This document shows, in pieces, positions 26,811 through 37,100 of a stretch of 64,000 nt of DNA. The DNA comes from Gordonia hankookensis. Its GTDB lineage: Bacteria; Actinomycetota; Actinomycetes; Mycobacteriales; Mycobacteriaceae. Position 1 is the stretch's first letter. The number at the start of each line of letters is the position of its first letter. The stretch lies in assembly GCF_014673215.1 (NCBI RefSeq), contig NZ_JACWMS010000002.1:496001-560000 (forward strand). The letters run 5' to 3'. The translations under genes and the position numbers were made by a program. A model generated the notes under the pieces. The model saw only the letters and a list, made by a program, of their open reading frames with translations. It did not search any database and was not told the DNA's origin.

Positions 26811-29800
26811 TCATCCGATGAGATCGACGACCTCGTGCAACGACGCTCCACCGAGAATTGCCTCCACGGGCAGGTCCTGGCCGAGGGCGGTCTTGACACG
26901 TTTGCGGAAGTCGAGTGCCTGGAGTGAATCGAGCCCGAGCGCGACGAGCGGCATATCCGGATCGACGTCGGCATCCTGGGCTTGCAGACCCATCGTGACG
27001 GCGAGTTCGGCTCGGAGGAGATCCGCGACCGAGGCGCCGCGTCCCGCCTGCGACACCGGTTCGGCGACGGCGGCTCGCGACGGCGTCGGGTCGCTGCCAC
27101 CATCGACGACACCGCCGACCTCCACCGTCGGATGCTCGGCCGTGATCGGGACGACGACGTCGGTGGACAGATCCGGCAGATCGGCGAGCACCGGCTGATA
27201 CCCGAACAGACCGAGCAGGTCGCGTAACTCGGTCCAGTCGGCCGACAACACGATGCTGTCGCCGGTCAGATCGGTCAGCCCGGCCGCCATGGCCGCAGCG
27301 GGGGCCATCGGCACCACGCCTGCGCCCTCGACCGCGGCAACCCCGTCCGCGTCGAGCGGGCCCTGCACGCGCCAGAGTCCCCACTCGATCGACGCGGCAG
27401 CGATACCCTCGTCACGAAGCTGCGCCGCCGCGATCCCGAGCATGCGATTCGCCAGGGCGTACAGGGCCTGATCCCGACCGCCGAGCGAGGCCGCCAGCGA
27501 CGAGCACACCACCACGGACACCCCATCCGCGAGCGGAAGTGCTCGCACCACGTTCTGCAGCCCGGCGACCTTCGCGCGGATCGAGTCCGTGACGGCGGTC
27601 CGGCTGATCTCGTCGATCGACGTCGAGACGTAATTCAAGGCCGCGTGGAGCAGAAGTGTCACCGGCTCGGCGAGCATCTCGGCCAGACGATCCACCCCGG
27701 CCTCGTCGGTGACATCACCGGGCACGACGTCGATCACCGTGTCGACGCGCCGCCGCAGCGCCTCGATCCTGCGCACGGCGTCGGCGGACCCGCCGGTCCG
27801 GCTCACCAGGGTGATCCGGCCTGCTCCGGCGGACGCGTAGTACTCACAGAACTCGAGGCCCAGTTTGCCCGTACCGCCGGTGATCAACACGTGGTCGAGC
27901 TTCGGCAGGGGCCCGCGTGCCACCGAATCCGTGGTGGCCCAGCGCTTCACATGAACCGATCCGCCCCTGATCGCGAGCTCGGGCTCGTCGGCGATGTGCA
28001 GTGCGGCGACGATCGCGTCGGCAGCGGGCTCGCCCCGGGACGGTTCCAGGTCGAGGTGACGGAAGCGGGTCGCGGGATGCTCGGCAGCAGCACAGCGCAG
28101 GGCCGCCGTGATCGATCCGTGGACGAGGTCGGGTGCGGGGTCGGAATCGGTGACCTGCTCACCGCCGACGGTGATCCACCAGAACTGTTCGGGCAGTGTC
28201 TCGAGCCCGGCCCGCCAGCGCGCATCGGCCAGCACGTCTGCCAGCAATTCCGGCGCGGTGGCCGGCGAGCTCCCGGCGCTTCCGGTCAGCAGCACCGCGG
28301 TGTCGATGTCGCCTGCCGGTGTCGGATCGTCACCGGGGCCGATCACGGTCACCACCGCGCCGTGCCCGGGGGCCGCCGCCTGGATAGCACCTGCCTGCGC
28401 GGCACCTCGGCCCGTCGGGTCGAGGACGACAATCCTCCTGGGTGACAACATCTTCCGCCTGGACAACGGAGACCAGCCACTGACGATCCGGTGCACCGAT
28501 CGGCCTGCGCGCTGCGCCGCCCACTCCGGCGAGTTGATCGGGTCCGCGAGCCCGGACTCCCGATCGGCCCACAGGTGGGTGCGACGCATGACCGTGTTGG
28601 GGAAGTCCTCGAGAGGCACAGGCGGAATCGGGCTCCGGGACTCGGCCATCAGTGCATCCCAACGGAATCCCGCGTCGGCAACGGCCAGCGCCGCGACATT
28701 GCGGGTGAACTCGTCGAGACCGTCGGCATCGCGCCTGGAGGTCCCGGTCACCGGTCGTGCCGCGAGACCGTCGTCATCGATGTCCGACAGGGTCTCGCCC
28801 ATCGCCAGCAACAGTGTCGGGTGCTCGGACATCTCGATGAAGAAGTCGGCCCGGTGTTCGACGGCCGCACCGGCGATGGCCTTGTCGAATCGGACGCGGT
28901 TGCGCAGATTCCAGAACCAGTAGTCCCCCAGCGCCATCGATTCGTCGACCGCCGCGCCGAGGGTGGCACCGACGCACGGCAGGTCACCGGAGAGCATTGC
29001 GGAGTTCTCCAGGTACGTGCCGAGCGCGTCGAGGAAGGCAGGCTGATACTCGCTCACGATGCTGGTGTGGGCGGGGTATTCGACGCGGATCTCTTTTGCG
29101 AACTTTCCTTGTGCGCTCAGCGAATCCACCATCTCGAGGACCGTGTCACGTCTGCCCGACACGCACAGGATGTGCGCGGAGTTCACCACCGACAGTTGCG
29201 CCCACCCCGAGTGCCGGGCGAGCATGTCCTCACATTCGTCGACGTCGATCCCGACAACCGCCATCGTGTGACCACGCGGCGAGATGTCGTGTACCAGGCG
29301 AGCGCGAATGGTCACGATGGTCAGCGCGTCCGACAAGGTCATCACACCGCTGCGCACCGCGGCGGCGATCTCCCCCTGGCTGTGCCCCACCGTCAGCGAC
29401 GGTGTGGCACCTGCGGCATCCCACATCGCAGTGAGCCCGACCATCTGCATGAACAGCGCGGGCTGGATCACCCGGACATCGGTGGTCGACGGATCGTCCG
29501 GATCGACCTCCCCCAACACATAGTCCCTGGGCGACGACCCGAACAGCCGCACCGATTGTTCATGACAGGCGTCGACCGCCTGCCGGAACGGGGCCGACAG
29601 ATCGTAGAAAGTCCGTCCCATTCCCGGCCGCTGGCTGCCCTGTCCGGGGTAGGTGTAGGCGACCCGTCGCGCCGTCGCCGATCCGGTACCGCGGACCACG
29701 GCGGGGTGGGCGCGGCCACGGGCCAACGAGTCGAGTGCGTCGACGAGTTCCTCCCGATCGCCGGCGAGGACGAGCGCTCGGTATCGGCGCGCTGGCCGCG

Positions 29801-29984
29801 TCCGCATGAGGTGCGAGCCGATGGCACCGACGGTGACGGCCGGATGAGCCCGCACGTAGGCCAGCAATGCATCGGCCTCCTCGACGACCAGGTCGGCAAC
29901 ATCGGAGGAGACGAGGACCGCTGTGCGGCCATCGGGCAGACGAGGTCCGGTCTGTTCAGCGGCCGGGGGCGGGGTCTCAGACAT
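26811..29984 (-). CDS. mbtD: Mycobactin-type polyketide synthase MbtD (AT-KR-ACP)
   Basis: 1057 residues working with the separate ketosynthase MbtC to add one polyketide unit (the beta-hydroxy acid of mycobactins). Acyltransferase ~110-440 with active-site GHSQGEIAA (~200) and the FFIEMSEHPTLLLAM segment. Ketoreductase ~695-870 with NADPH motif TGGTGKLG (~700), SSLAASLGG and YALANRML (catalytic Tyr/Asn). Carrier near 1015 (LGLDSLQALDFRKRV). No ketosynthase domain of its own. I use the ATG at 29984, beginning MSETPPPAAEQTG, which overlaps mbtC by 8 bp; a longer open frame exists upstream inside mbtC. M. tuberculosis MbtD is about 1000 residues. Confidence 0.9.
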   Translation of the reverse strand: MSETPPPAAEQTGPRLPDGRTAVLVSSDVADLVVEEADALLAYVRAHPAVTVGAIGSHLMRTRPARRYRALVLAGDREELVDALDSLARGRAHPAVVRGTGSATARRVAYTYPGQGSQRPGMGRTFYDLSAPFRQAVDACHEQSVRLFGSSPRDYVLGEVDPDDPSTTDVRVIQPALFMQMVGLTAMWDAAGATPSLTVGHSQGEIAAAVRSGVMTLSDALTIVTIRARLVHDISPRGHTMAVVGIDVDECEDMLARHSGWAQLSVVNSAHILCVSGRRDTVLEMVDSLSAQGKFAKEIRVEYPAHTSIVSEYQPAFLDALGTYLENSAMLSGDLPCVGATLGAAVDESMALGDYWFWNLRNRVRFDKAIAGAAVEHRADFFIEMSEHPTLLLAMGETLSDIDDDGLAARPVTGTSRRDADGLDEFTRNVAALAVADAGFRWDALMAESRSPIPPVPLEDFPNTVMRRTHLWADRESGLADPINSPEWAAQRAGRSVHRIVSGWSPLSRRKMLSPRRIVVLDPTGRGAAQAGAIQAAAPGHGAVVTVIGPGDDPTPAGDIDTAVLLTGSAGSSPATAPELLADVLADARWRAGLETLPEQFWWITVGGEQVTDSDPAPDLVHGSITAALRCAAAEHPATRFRHLDLEPSRGEPAADAIVAALHIADEPELAIRGGSVHVKRWATTDSVARGPLPKLDHVLITGGTGKLGLEFCEYYASAGAGRITLVSRTGGSADAVRRIEALRRRVDTVIDVVPGDVTDEAGVDRLAEMLAEPVTLLLHAALNYVSTSIDEISRTAVTDSIRAKVAGLQNVVRALPLADGVSVVVCSSLAASLGGRDQALYALANRMLGIAAAQLRDEGIAAASIEWGLWRVQGPLDADGVAAVEGAGVVPMAPAAAMAAGLTDLTGDSIVLSADWTELRDLLGLFGYQPVLADLPDLSTDVVVPITAEHPTVEVGGVVDGGSDPTPSRAAVAEPVSQAGRGASVADLLRAELAVTMGLQAQDADVDPDMPLVALGLDSLQALDFRKRVKTALGQDLPVEAILGGASLHEVVDLIG

Positions 29985-31299
29985 GATCGATCTCTCTGTC
30001 GGTCGCGGGCATCGAGACGATGGCGTGCGCGTTGGTGCCGGCCACCCCGAAGCTGGACACCGCCGCCAGCCTCCGTCCCGCGCGCGCCGGCCAGTCCGCA
30101 CGCTGCGTCGACAACCGCAGACCACCACCGTCCCAATCGACTTTGTCGGTCGGATCGTCGGCGAACAGACTGGGCACGGTCATCCCATGGCGGCCGCACA
30201 GCAGCACCTTGATCAGGCCCATCATCCCGGCGGCGGCCTGTGCGTGTCCGGCATTCGATTTCACCGAACCGAGCAGGACAGGTTCCTGCCCCGACCGCGC
30301 CGCGCCGTATGTGTTCTGCAACGCCCGCAACTCCATCGGGTCGCCGAGGGGCGTGCCCGTCCCATGCCCTTCCACCACATCGATGTCGGCCGGGCACACA
30401 CCGGCGGCCGCGATCGTGCGTTCCACGAGACGCTGCTGGGCCTCGGCGCTGGGCACCACGATCGGGGCGCCCCGCCCATTGTGATTGACCCGCGTCGCCA
30501 GCACCGTCCCCAGGATCCGGTGACCCAGTCGACGCGCGCGTCCCTCTGTCTCGACCACGACGGCACCGGCACCTTCGCCCCAGAGCGTGCCGGTGGCCGA
30601 GGCGCTGTACGAGCGGCAATGGCCGTCGGCGGCGAGGCCGTTGTTCTTGGCGAACTCGAAGAAGGCAGCGGGCGAGCCCATCACGCAGACCCCACCGGCG
30701 ATCGCCCAGGCACACTCACCGCTCCGAATGGCGTTCGCGGCCAGGTGCAGCGCGGTGAGCGACGACGCGCACGCGGTGTCCACGGTCATCGACGGCCCGA
30801 CCACGCCGAGTGCGTGCGAGATGCGACCGGCAACCGCACCCAGCGCCGTACCCGCGATCCGGTGCCCGGAGAACTCGTTGACGGCGGCGGCCCGCGGACC
30901 GTACTCGGCCATCGATGCCCCCATGTACACGCCGACCTCCTCGTCGTCGAGAGCAGTCGGGTTGATGCCGGCATTCTCGACCGCACGCCACGCCACCCGC
31001 ATCGCCACGCGTTGCTGCGGGTCCATCGCGATCGCCTCGCGGGGGCTTATCCCGAAGAACATCGGGTCGAATTCAGCTGCGCCACGGAGGAATCCACCCG
31101 CGTCGGCGACGTCGCCCCACCCGTCGATCGACCCGAGAGCGAGGACTTGATCGACAGGCCAGTCCCGGTCCCGGGGAAACGGTTCGACGAGCTCGACGCC
31201 GTCGGCGAGCGCGGTGAAGAATTCCGCGGGCGTCTCGATCCCTCCTGGTGCCTCGACCGCCATCCCGGCGATGACGATCGGCTCCGGCGACGACATCAT
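29977..31299 (-). CDS. mbtC: Mycobactin-type ketosynthase MbtC
   Basis: Stand-alone ketosynthase, 440 residues (about 444 in M. tuberculosis). N-terminal IVIAGMAVEAPGGI, catalytic Cys in DTACASSLTALHL (~174), catalytic His in EGHGTGTPLGDPMEL (~309) and the NAGHAQAAAGM His (~347). It condenses an extender unit held by MbtD. The start is ATGATG at 31299/31296; the first overlaps the mbtT stop by 4 bp. Co-transcribed as mbtT-mbtC-mbtD. Confidence 0.92.
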   Translation of the reverse strand: MMSSPEPIVIAGMAVEAPGGIETPAEFFTALADGVELVEPFPRDRDWPVDQVLALGSIDGWGDVADAGGFLRGAAEFDPMFFGISPREAIAMDPQQRVAMRVAWRAVENAGINPTALDDEEVGVYMGASMAEYGPRAAAVNEFSGHRIAGTALGAVAGRISHALGVVGPSMTVDTACASSLTALHLAANAIRSGECAWAIAGGVCVMGSPAAFFEFAKNNGLAADGHCRSYSASATGTLWGEGAGAVVVETEGRARRLGHRILGTVLATRVNHNGRGAPIVVPSAEAQQRLVERTIAAAGVCPADIDVVEGHGTGTPLGDPMELRALQNTYGAARSGQEPVLLGSVKSNAGHAQAAAGMMGLIKVLLCGRHGMTVPSLFADDPTDKVDWDGGGLRLSTQRADWPARAGRRLAAVSSFGVAGTNAHAIVSMPATDREIDHV

Positions 31300-32075
31300 C
31301 GGCGTCCGCTCGCCACGGGCTCGGTCAGTACGTCGAGGACTCCCGGACCTTTCTCGTGCAGGTAGAAGTGTCCGCCGTCGAACACACTGACCTCCACATC
31401 GTCGGCGTGGACCGACCAGGTGTGCAGATCGTGCGGTTTGATCACCGGATCGTCGGCGCCACCGACCACGGCGATCGGCGCGGCGATCCGGTCGTCGGCG
31501 CTCGCCCGATACGCGTCGAACGCCTGGTAGTCGGCGCGCAGCACCGGCAGGGCCATCCGCATCACGGCGTCGCTGCCCATCACACCGCTGCCGGTCCCCT
31601 CCAGCACCGAGAGGTGTGCCATCAGCCCCTCGTCGTCGGTCGGGTGCGGAGGCAGCTCCGCGACCCGGCTCGGTGCCGTTGCCGCGGACACCACCAGACG
31701 CCTGATCGGCGTCGAGCCCTCCTCGGCGAGCCGGACGAACTCGAAGCCGACCAGCGCACCCATGCTGTGGCCGAACACCGTCAACGGGACGTCGGCCTCC
31801 TCGGTGCGATTGGAGTACTCGGCGTAGGCCTCGGCCGCCAGGGCGTGCAGCCCGGTCGCAGCAGGCTCCCGCATGCGGTCCTGCCGACCCGGGTACTGCA
31901 TGATCAGGACGGTGAACTCCCGGCTGAACAGCTCGGAGAGCGTCCGGTACGCCGATGCCCCGCTCCCCGCGTGGCCGAAGATCAGCAGGGGCGGCGATCC
32001 GGGCCGCAACGGTTGATGGAACTGGCGCAACGCGCCGAGGGCTGGTCGGGACTGGGTGTTCTGATTGCTTGTCAT
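31296..32075 (-). CDS. mbtT: Type II thioesterase MbtT
   Basis: 259-residue alpha/beta hydrolase of the type II thioesterase family, which hydrolyses wrongly loaded carrier-domain thioesters in NRPS/PKS lines. Motifs: LLIFGHAGSGASAYRTL (~32-48), YPGRQDRMREP, nucleophile in FGHSMGALVGFEF (~108) and C-terminal His in FDGGHFYLHE (~240). I chose the ATG at 32075 (MTSNQNTQ), because the upstream frame crosses the iron box. It begins the mbtT-mbtC-mbtD run. Since MbtB here has no TE domain, this enzyme could also take part in release. Confidence 0.9.
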   Translation of the reverse strand: MTSNQNTQSRPALGALRQFHQPLRPGSPPLLIFGHAGSGASAYRTLSELFSREFTVLIMQYPGRQDRMREPAATGLHALAAEAYAEYSNRTEEADVPLTVFGHSMGALVGFEFVRLAEEGSTPIRRLVVSAATAPSRVAELPPHPTDDEGLMAHLSVLEGTGSGVMGSDAVMRMALPVLRADYQAFDAYRASADDRIAAPIAVVGGADDPVIKPHDLHTWSVHADDVEVSVFDGGHFYLHEKGPGVLDVLTEPVASGRR

Positions 32076-32097
32076 CTCATCATTTCCACTGGAGTGC

Positions 32098-32116
32098 TGA
32101 GCGTAGGCTAGCCTGT
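32098..32116. promoter_or_regulatory. Iron box between divergent mbtT and mbtK
   Basis: TGAGCGTAGGCTAGCCTGT matches the IdeR/DtxR consensus at 13 of 19 positions, centred on TAGGCTA. It lies in the 79-bp space between the mbtT and mbtK starts and could repress both directions. Confidence 0.62.
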
Positions 32117-32154
32117 GCTCGAAAGTCTCTACGAGGTCGAATGGAGCGCCGCTG

Positions 32155-32796
32155 ATGAACACCGCCGACACCCGATCGGGCGCCCCCTACACGATCGGGC
32201 GCGAGATCACCGATGTCACTGCGGAAGTCGACGCCGCAGGCCCTCCGGTGGTCCCGGGGCCGACGGGTCGATTCACACTGCGGCCGGTGGATCCCGACGG
32301 CGATGACCCGGCACTGCTCGTCTCGTGGTTCGCCCGTCCGCATCTCGTCGAGACCTGGGAACAGGAATGGTCTCCGGAGCGCTGGCGCGCCGACTCGGCG
32401 TATCGGCTGGCCGGCGATTATTCGCGGCCGCTGATCGTGTCTCTCGACGACACGGAGATCGGGTACATCGAGCTCTACCGACCGGCGCGCGACGAGATCG
32501 CCACCCTGTACCCGGCCGATCCGCACGACATGGGCCTCCACATCGCGACCGCGGAGCCGGGGCTCACCGGCCGAGGGGTGATGTCGGCATGGATGGCCGA
32601 GCTGGCGGATGCCCTGTTTCGCGCCGATACTCGTTGCCGCCGAGTGGTTCTCGAACCGGATGCGCGAAACGAGCGGATGCGCAGGGCGTTGACCAAACGC
32701 GGCTGGACCGACCTCGGCGAGTTCGATGTGCGGCCCGATCGCAGGATCGCGCTGCACGTGCTCGGACGCACCGCGGCCGACGTGCCGACGATCTGA
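32155..32796 (+). CDS. mbtK: MbtK/IucB-type N-acyltransferase
   Basis: 213-residue GNAT enzyme of the siderophore acyltransferase subfamily (MbtK, IucB, RimJ-like), transferring an acyl group to the N6 (hydroxy)amine of lysine. Family signatures: LRPVDPDGDDPALLVSWFARPHLVETWEQEW (substrate loop), YIELYRPARDEIATLY, MGLHIATAEPGLTGRGVM (CoA site) and RVVLEPDARNERMRRAL, then RGWTDLGEF. ATG at 32155 with GGAG eight bases upstream. Divergent from mbtT behind a shared iron box and convergent with mbtG. Confidence 0.9.
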   Translation: MNTADTRSGAPYTIGREITDVTAEVDAAGPPVVPGPTGRFTLRPVDPDGDDPALLVSWFARPHLVETWEQEWSPERWRADSAYRLAGDYSRPLIVSLDDTEIGYIELYRPARDEIATLYPADPHDMGLHIATAEPGLTGRGVMSAWMAELADALFRADTRCRRVVLEPDARNERMRRALTKRGWTDLGEFDVRPDRRIALHVLGRTAADVPTI

Positions 32797-32834
32797 CCTC
32801 GCTGCGCCGCCCGCACACATCTGCCTGCCATCCA

Positions 32835-34145
32835 TCAGCTGGCCTCGTCGACACGAGATTCACGGGCACCTCGTCCCTGCCGGACGGCAAGGCGCAGAAT
32901 TCGATTCGACACCTCACCGAGGCAGCTGAGGTTCGGGAATCCCGGGCCCTGGGCGAAGCCGGCGAGGTTCGGCAGATAGAGCTTGGGCGTGAGCCCGGTG
33001 ACCGCCAGGTCGTGTCCGATCGACGACTCGATGCGCTCCAGCGTCGGAGGCCAGCCGAGCGTCAGCTCCAGGATGTCGGCGGCATCCTCGGTGAAGAGGT
33101 CGAGGAACCAGAGCGGTTGACCACCGGTCGCGTCCACCACGAGGTCGAAGGAGTGGGTCTGTGCAGGCCTGCCGGGGTTGTGCAGTGTCACCGCGATCAG
33201 GTCGTCAGCGCGCCGCGCCGATACCACGCGACCCTGGAGGTGGTGAACCCTGTTGTCCCCGAGCAGATTCTCCTGCACGGTGACCGAGAAGACCCCCCGA
33301 TCCGTGCGTCGGATCACGTCACGTCGCTCCGCAGGCGACAGACTCGGCCAACCGGTCGGATCGCTGAACATGGCGTTCTCGAAGTAACTCTCGCCGCGCG
33401 TGTAGATCGTCGCACCGGGCGATATCACCGAGACGGTCATCACCTCGTGGCGCACGAGTTCGTCGAGTGCGGAGCCTGCGGTCTCACCGCCGCCGATCAC
33501 CGCCGCGCGTGACGCGACCGGCAATCCCCTACGCGACACCAGGTCCCAGAACGCCGACACCGAGAGCACTCGCTCGTCGTCGATCATCGCGCTCCCGCTC
33601 GACCCGGGGCCGGTGACCAGCAGACCGTCCCCGACGATCTCGCTGCGACGGCCGTCCGCCCCGACGACATCGAGACTCCACTGGTCCTCGTCGGCCGAGA
33701 TCGACCGCACGGTACCGATGGTGACATCGAGCTCGATGCGGGTCGCCACCCATTGCAGGTACCGGGCCCACACGTTGTGGTGCGGGTTCGGGCGTCCGCG
33801 ATCCACCCATTCGGCGTAGGTCTGGTGTTCCACCAGAAACGACATCCAGCTGTAATCCAGCATCCGCCTGCTGATCTCGGCGTTCATCGCGCCGTCTCCG
33901 CGGCCCGCGACCGCGGACCGATACGGGAAGCCGATGTCCTTCTCCGGGCTGGTGCCGAGCCGGTGGCGCCCGTCGGTCCATCCGCCGATGGACTGCCAGT
34001 TGGCACCCACGGCATGGGCCTCGACCACACGCACCCGCGGCGCCGGGAGGCCCAGGTCACGCATCACCTTCGCCTTGGCCGCGACCGCGAGAGCCTTGGG
34101 GCCCGCACCGATGATGATCATCGTCTCCGGTTGTCGGACGCTCAT
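32835..34145 (-). CDS. mbtG: Lysine N6-hydroxylase MbtG
   Basis: FAD/NADPH N-hydroxylating monooxygenase, 436 residues, that makes the hydroxamate nitrogen of mycobactin lysines. FAD motif MIIIGAGPKALAVAAKA (9-25), WTDGRHRLGTSPEKDIGFPY (~57-76), the NADPH motif AAVIGGGETAGSALDEL (~212-228) and the C-terminal LVVDATGGQPLWFLDLF. The GAGPKA variant and overall layout match MbtG rather than the ornithine hydroxylase encoded at 55872. Its ATG overlaps the mbtB stop by 4 bp; it ends the mbtI-mbtB-mbtG operon. Confidence 0.9.
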   Translation of the reverse strand: MSVRQPETMIIIGAGPKALAVAAKAKVMRDLGLPAPRVRVVEAHAVGANWQSIGGWTDGRHRLGTSPEKDIGFPYRSAVAGRGDGAMNAEISRRMLDYSWMSFLVEHQTYAEWVDRGRPNPHHNVWARYLQWVATRIELDVTIGTVRSISADEDQWSLDVVGADGRRSEIVGDGLLVTGPGSSGSAMIDDERVLSVSAFWDLVSRRGLPVASRAAVIGGGETAGSALDELVRHEVMTVSVISPGATIYTRGESYFENAMFSDPTGWPSLSPAERRDVIRRTDRGVFSVTVQENLLGDNRVHHLQGRVVSARRADDLIAVTLHNPGRPAQTHSFDLVVDATGGQPLWFLDLFTEDAADILELTLGWPPTLERIESSIGHDLAVTGLTPKLYLPNLAGFAQGPGFPNLSCLGEVSNRILRLAVRQGRGARESRVDEAS

Positions 34146-37100
34146 CCGTGGGTCTCCGTCAGTTCGGTGTCGAGTCTCGCCGCGTCGACGGCCTCGTCAT
34201 CCATCCCGACCACTTCCAGATACAGGGCGGCAACCTGCTCGAGGCGCCCGGGTCGCTCATCTGCTTCATCGATGCGCCGGGCGAGTTCGCGGACCGATCG
34301 GGCCGTGAAGATGTCGACGACCCCGACGTGCGGCGCATCCAGCCATTCGCGCACGCGGGCGACGACCGTCGTGGCCAGCACCGAATCGCCACCGATCGCG
34401 AAGAAGTCATCGGTGACGCCGACCCCATGCTGGTCGACCGACAGTGTCTCCGCCACGATACCGAGCAGGGCTTTCTCCAGATCGTCTGCGGGCGCGATGC
34501 TTTCGGAAACGATCTCGCCACCGTCGAACAGCCCGCCGATCATCTTGCGGTCGAGTTTCCCGTTCGAGGTGAGGGGAAGCGTGTCGACGATCTCGATTCG
34601 TGACGGGATCATGTACGTGGGCAGCAGGTTGCGCAGTTCCGACTCGATCGTCGACGACGATGGCGATGACGATGGTGTCGTCGACGACGCAGCATCGTCG
34701 ACGACGACGGCGGCGACGAGAGTGCGCAGTCCGCCCGAGCCGTCGACCACGGTCGCGACGGCCTGGCGGACACCGTCCACCGATCGCAGCGCGCCTTCGA
34801 CCTCACCGAGTTCCACCCGGAAGCCGCGGACCTTCACCTGATGGTCGGCGCGGCCGAGGAATTCGATCGTGCCGTCCGGCCAGTACCGGGCGAGATCACC
34901 GGTGCGATACCACCGCTGCCCCTCGCGCTCGATGAACCGGTCGGCGGTGCGTACCGGATCATTCCGGTAGCCGTGGGCGACGCCCGAGCCACCGACCCAG
35001 AGTTCGCCGGTGACCCAGTCCGGGCAGTCGCGATCAGATGAATCGACCACCCGACACCGGACGTTGCGCAGGGGGGTCCCGAACGGAACCGACGTCCAAT
35101 GCGCCGGCGGATCGGTGGTCTCGCACACGGTGCCGTGGATGGCGATCTCGGTTGCTCCGCCGAGTCCCGCGAATCGTGTCGCCGGCGCCAGTGCGTGCAA
35201 CCGCCGTGGCAGATCGACGCCCACCCAGTCGCCGCCCAGAAGCGTTGCGCGCAGCGAATCCCCGAGTCCGCCCGTCTCCGTCTCGGCCACTGTCAGCAAC
35301 ATGTCCAGGGCGCTGGGGACGCAGGTGAGGACCGACGCACGATGCTCACGGAGGAGTTCGAGCCAGGCCGCCGGGTCCCTGGCGGCATCGGCATCGACGA
35401 CGACCACGGCGCCGCCCGCGCTGAAGAGCCCGAAGATGTCGTATACCGAGATGTCGAATTCGAGCGCGGCGACGGTGAGCGACCGGTCGTCCGGACCGAC
35501 CGAGAACCGGTCATTGACGTCATCGATGGTGTTCATGGCGGCTCGGTGCGGCACCTCGACGCCCTTCGGCGTGCCGGTGGATCCCGAGGTGAACAGGATG
35601 TAGGCCACCGACTCCGGATCGGGCAGGACCGCCTCGGCGAACGGCGTGCCGTGACGCCGCGCCTGATCGAGATCGACGGTGATCACCCCGTCCGGCACGT
35701 CGTCGAGGGACGCGCCGCTGCCGACGAGAGCGTTGATCTCACCGGTGTCGAGGATCGTCTCGCGCCTGGCCGACGGCTGGTCGTATCCGATGGGAACCCA
35801 GATCGCCCCCGCCGCGAAGACCCCGAGCGTGGCGACCACCTGCTCCGGCCCCTTCGGGAGTTGCACACCGACCGCGTCTCCGGTCAGCACGCCGGCGTGG
35901 CGGAGCGCACCGGCCACCGCGAAGGCCTCGCGGGCGAGTTCCCCATACGAGAGGGTCCCGTCGCGCCAGATGAGGGCGGTCCGGTCCGGTTCATGTGTCG
36001 CACGCGCGAAGAACTCCTCGTGGAGCACCCGGCCGCTCGTCTCGCCTGCGGTTGCGTTGACACGCTCGCGGACTGCCCGCTGTTCGGGCGGCAGCTGCGG
36101 CGCCGATGTCGCCATCCACCCCGCGTCGCCGTGACCGAGCCTGTCGATGGCCGCGGTGTACTGCGCGAACATCGCCTCCACGACGCCGGGAGGAAACGCC
36201 GATTCCCGTACGTCCCAGTTGAGCAGCAGCCCACCGCGCAGTTCGGTCACCTGCGCATCGAGTGTGACCTGCGGCCCCTGCGACACGATCCAGGCCGGCT
36301 CCCCCAACCGCTCGAGGACGGCATCGGAGAAGAGTTCACCCAGACCCAGCGCGCTGGTGTAGACGACGGGCGCGATCACCTGTTCGCCCCGCGCCCTGCC
36401 CAGGTCCCGAAGTACCTCGAGCGCACCGTAACTCGAGTGTGATCCGTTGGCGTGCATCGTTTTCTGCATCGCACGGGTGAGGTCGAGGACGGACTGCGCG
36501 TGTCGCACATCGACGTCGATCAGGATCGACGAACTGAAGTCACCCGACACCCGCTCGATGTCGGGATGTACCGGCTCCCGATGGAACAGTGGGACATTCA
36601 GGAGGAATCGATCATCGCTCGACCACGCGCCGATGGTGGCCGCGAAGACCGCGGCCAAGGCGATCGCCGGTGTCACGCCCCGCTCGTGCGCGGCCGCGAG
36701 CAGCGTCTCCTTCGCCTCCGGACCGACCCAGTGGTGATGCCGGACCACTCGAGCAGCGTCCGCGACCTCGCCGAAACCTTCACTCCGCGTGGGGAGTGCC
36801 GGACCTGATGGCAGATCGGCGATCCGCTCGGCCCACCACGCCTGGTCGCGAGCGCGGGCCGGATCAGGATTCGCTGCCCGATGCTGTAGGTAGTCGCGGT
36901 AGGTGTAGTCCAGGGTCGGCAGGGTGCCACCGTCGTGGAGAGTGACCAGATCCGCCAGCAGCACACGGTAACTCATCGCGTCGGCGGCCAGCATGTCGAT
37001 GTCGAGATGGACACGATGGCGGCCGTCCGGCAGGAGTGTGAGGGTCAGATCGACCACCTGTCCGGCCGCGACGTCGAGCAGCTGGTGACTCTTGGCTCGG

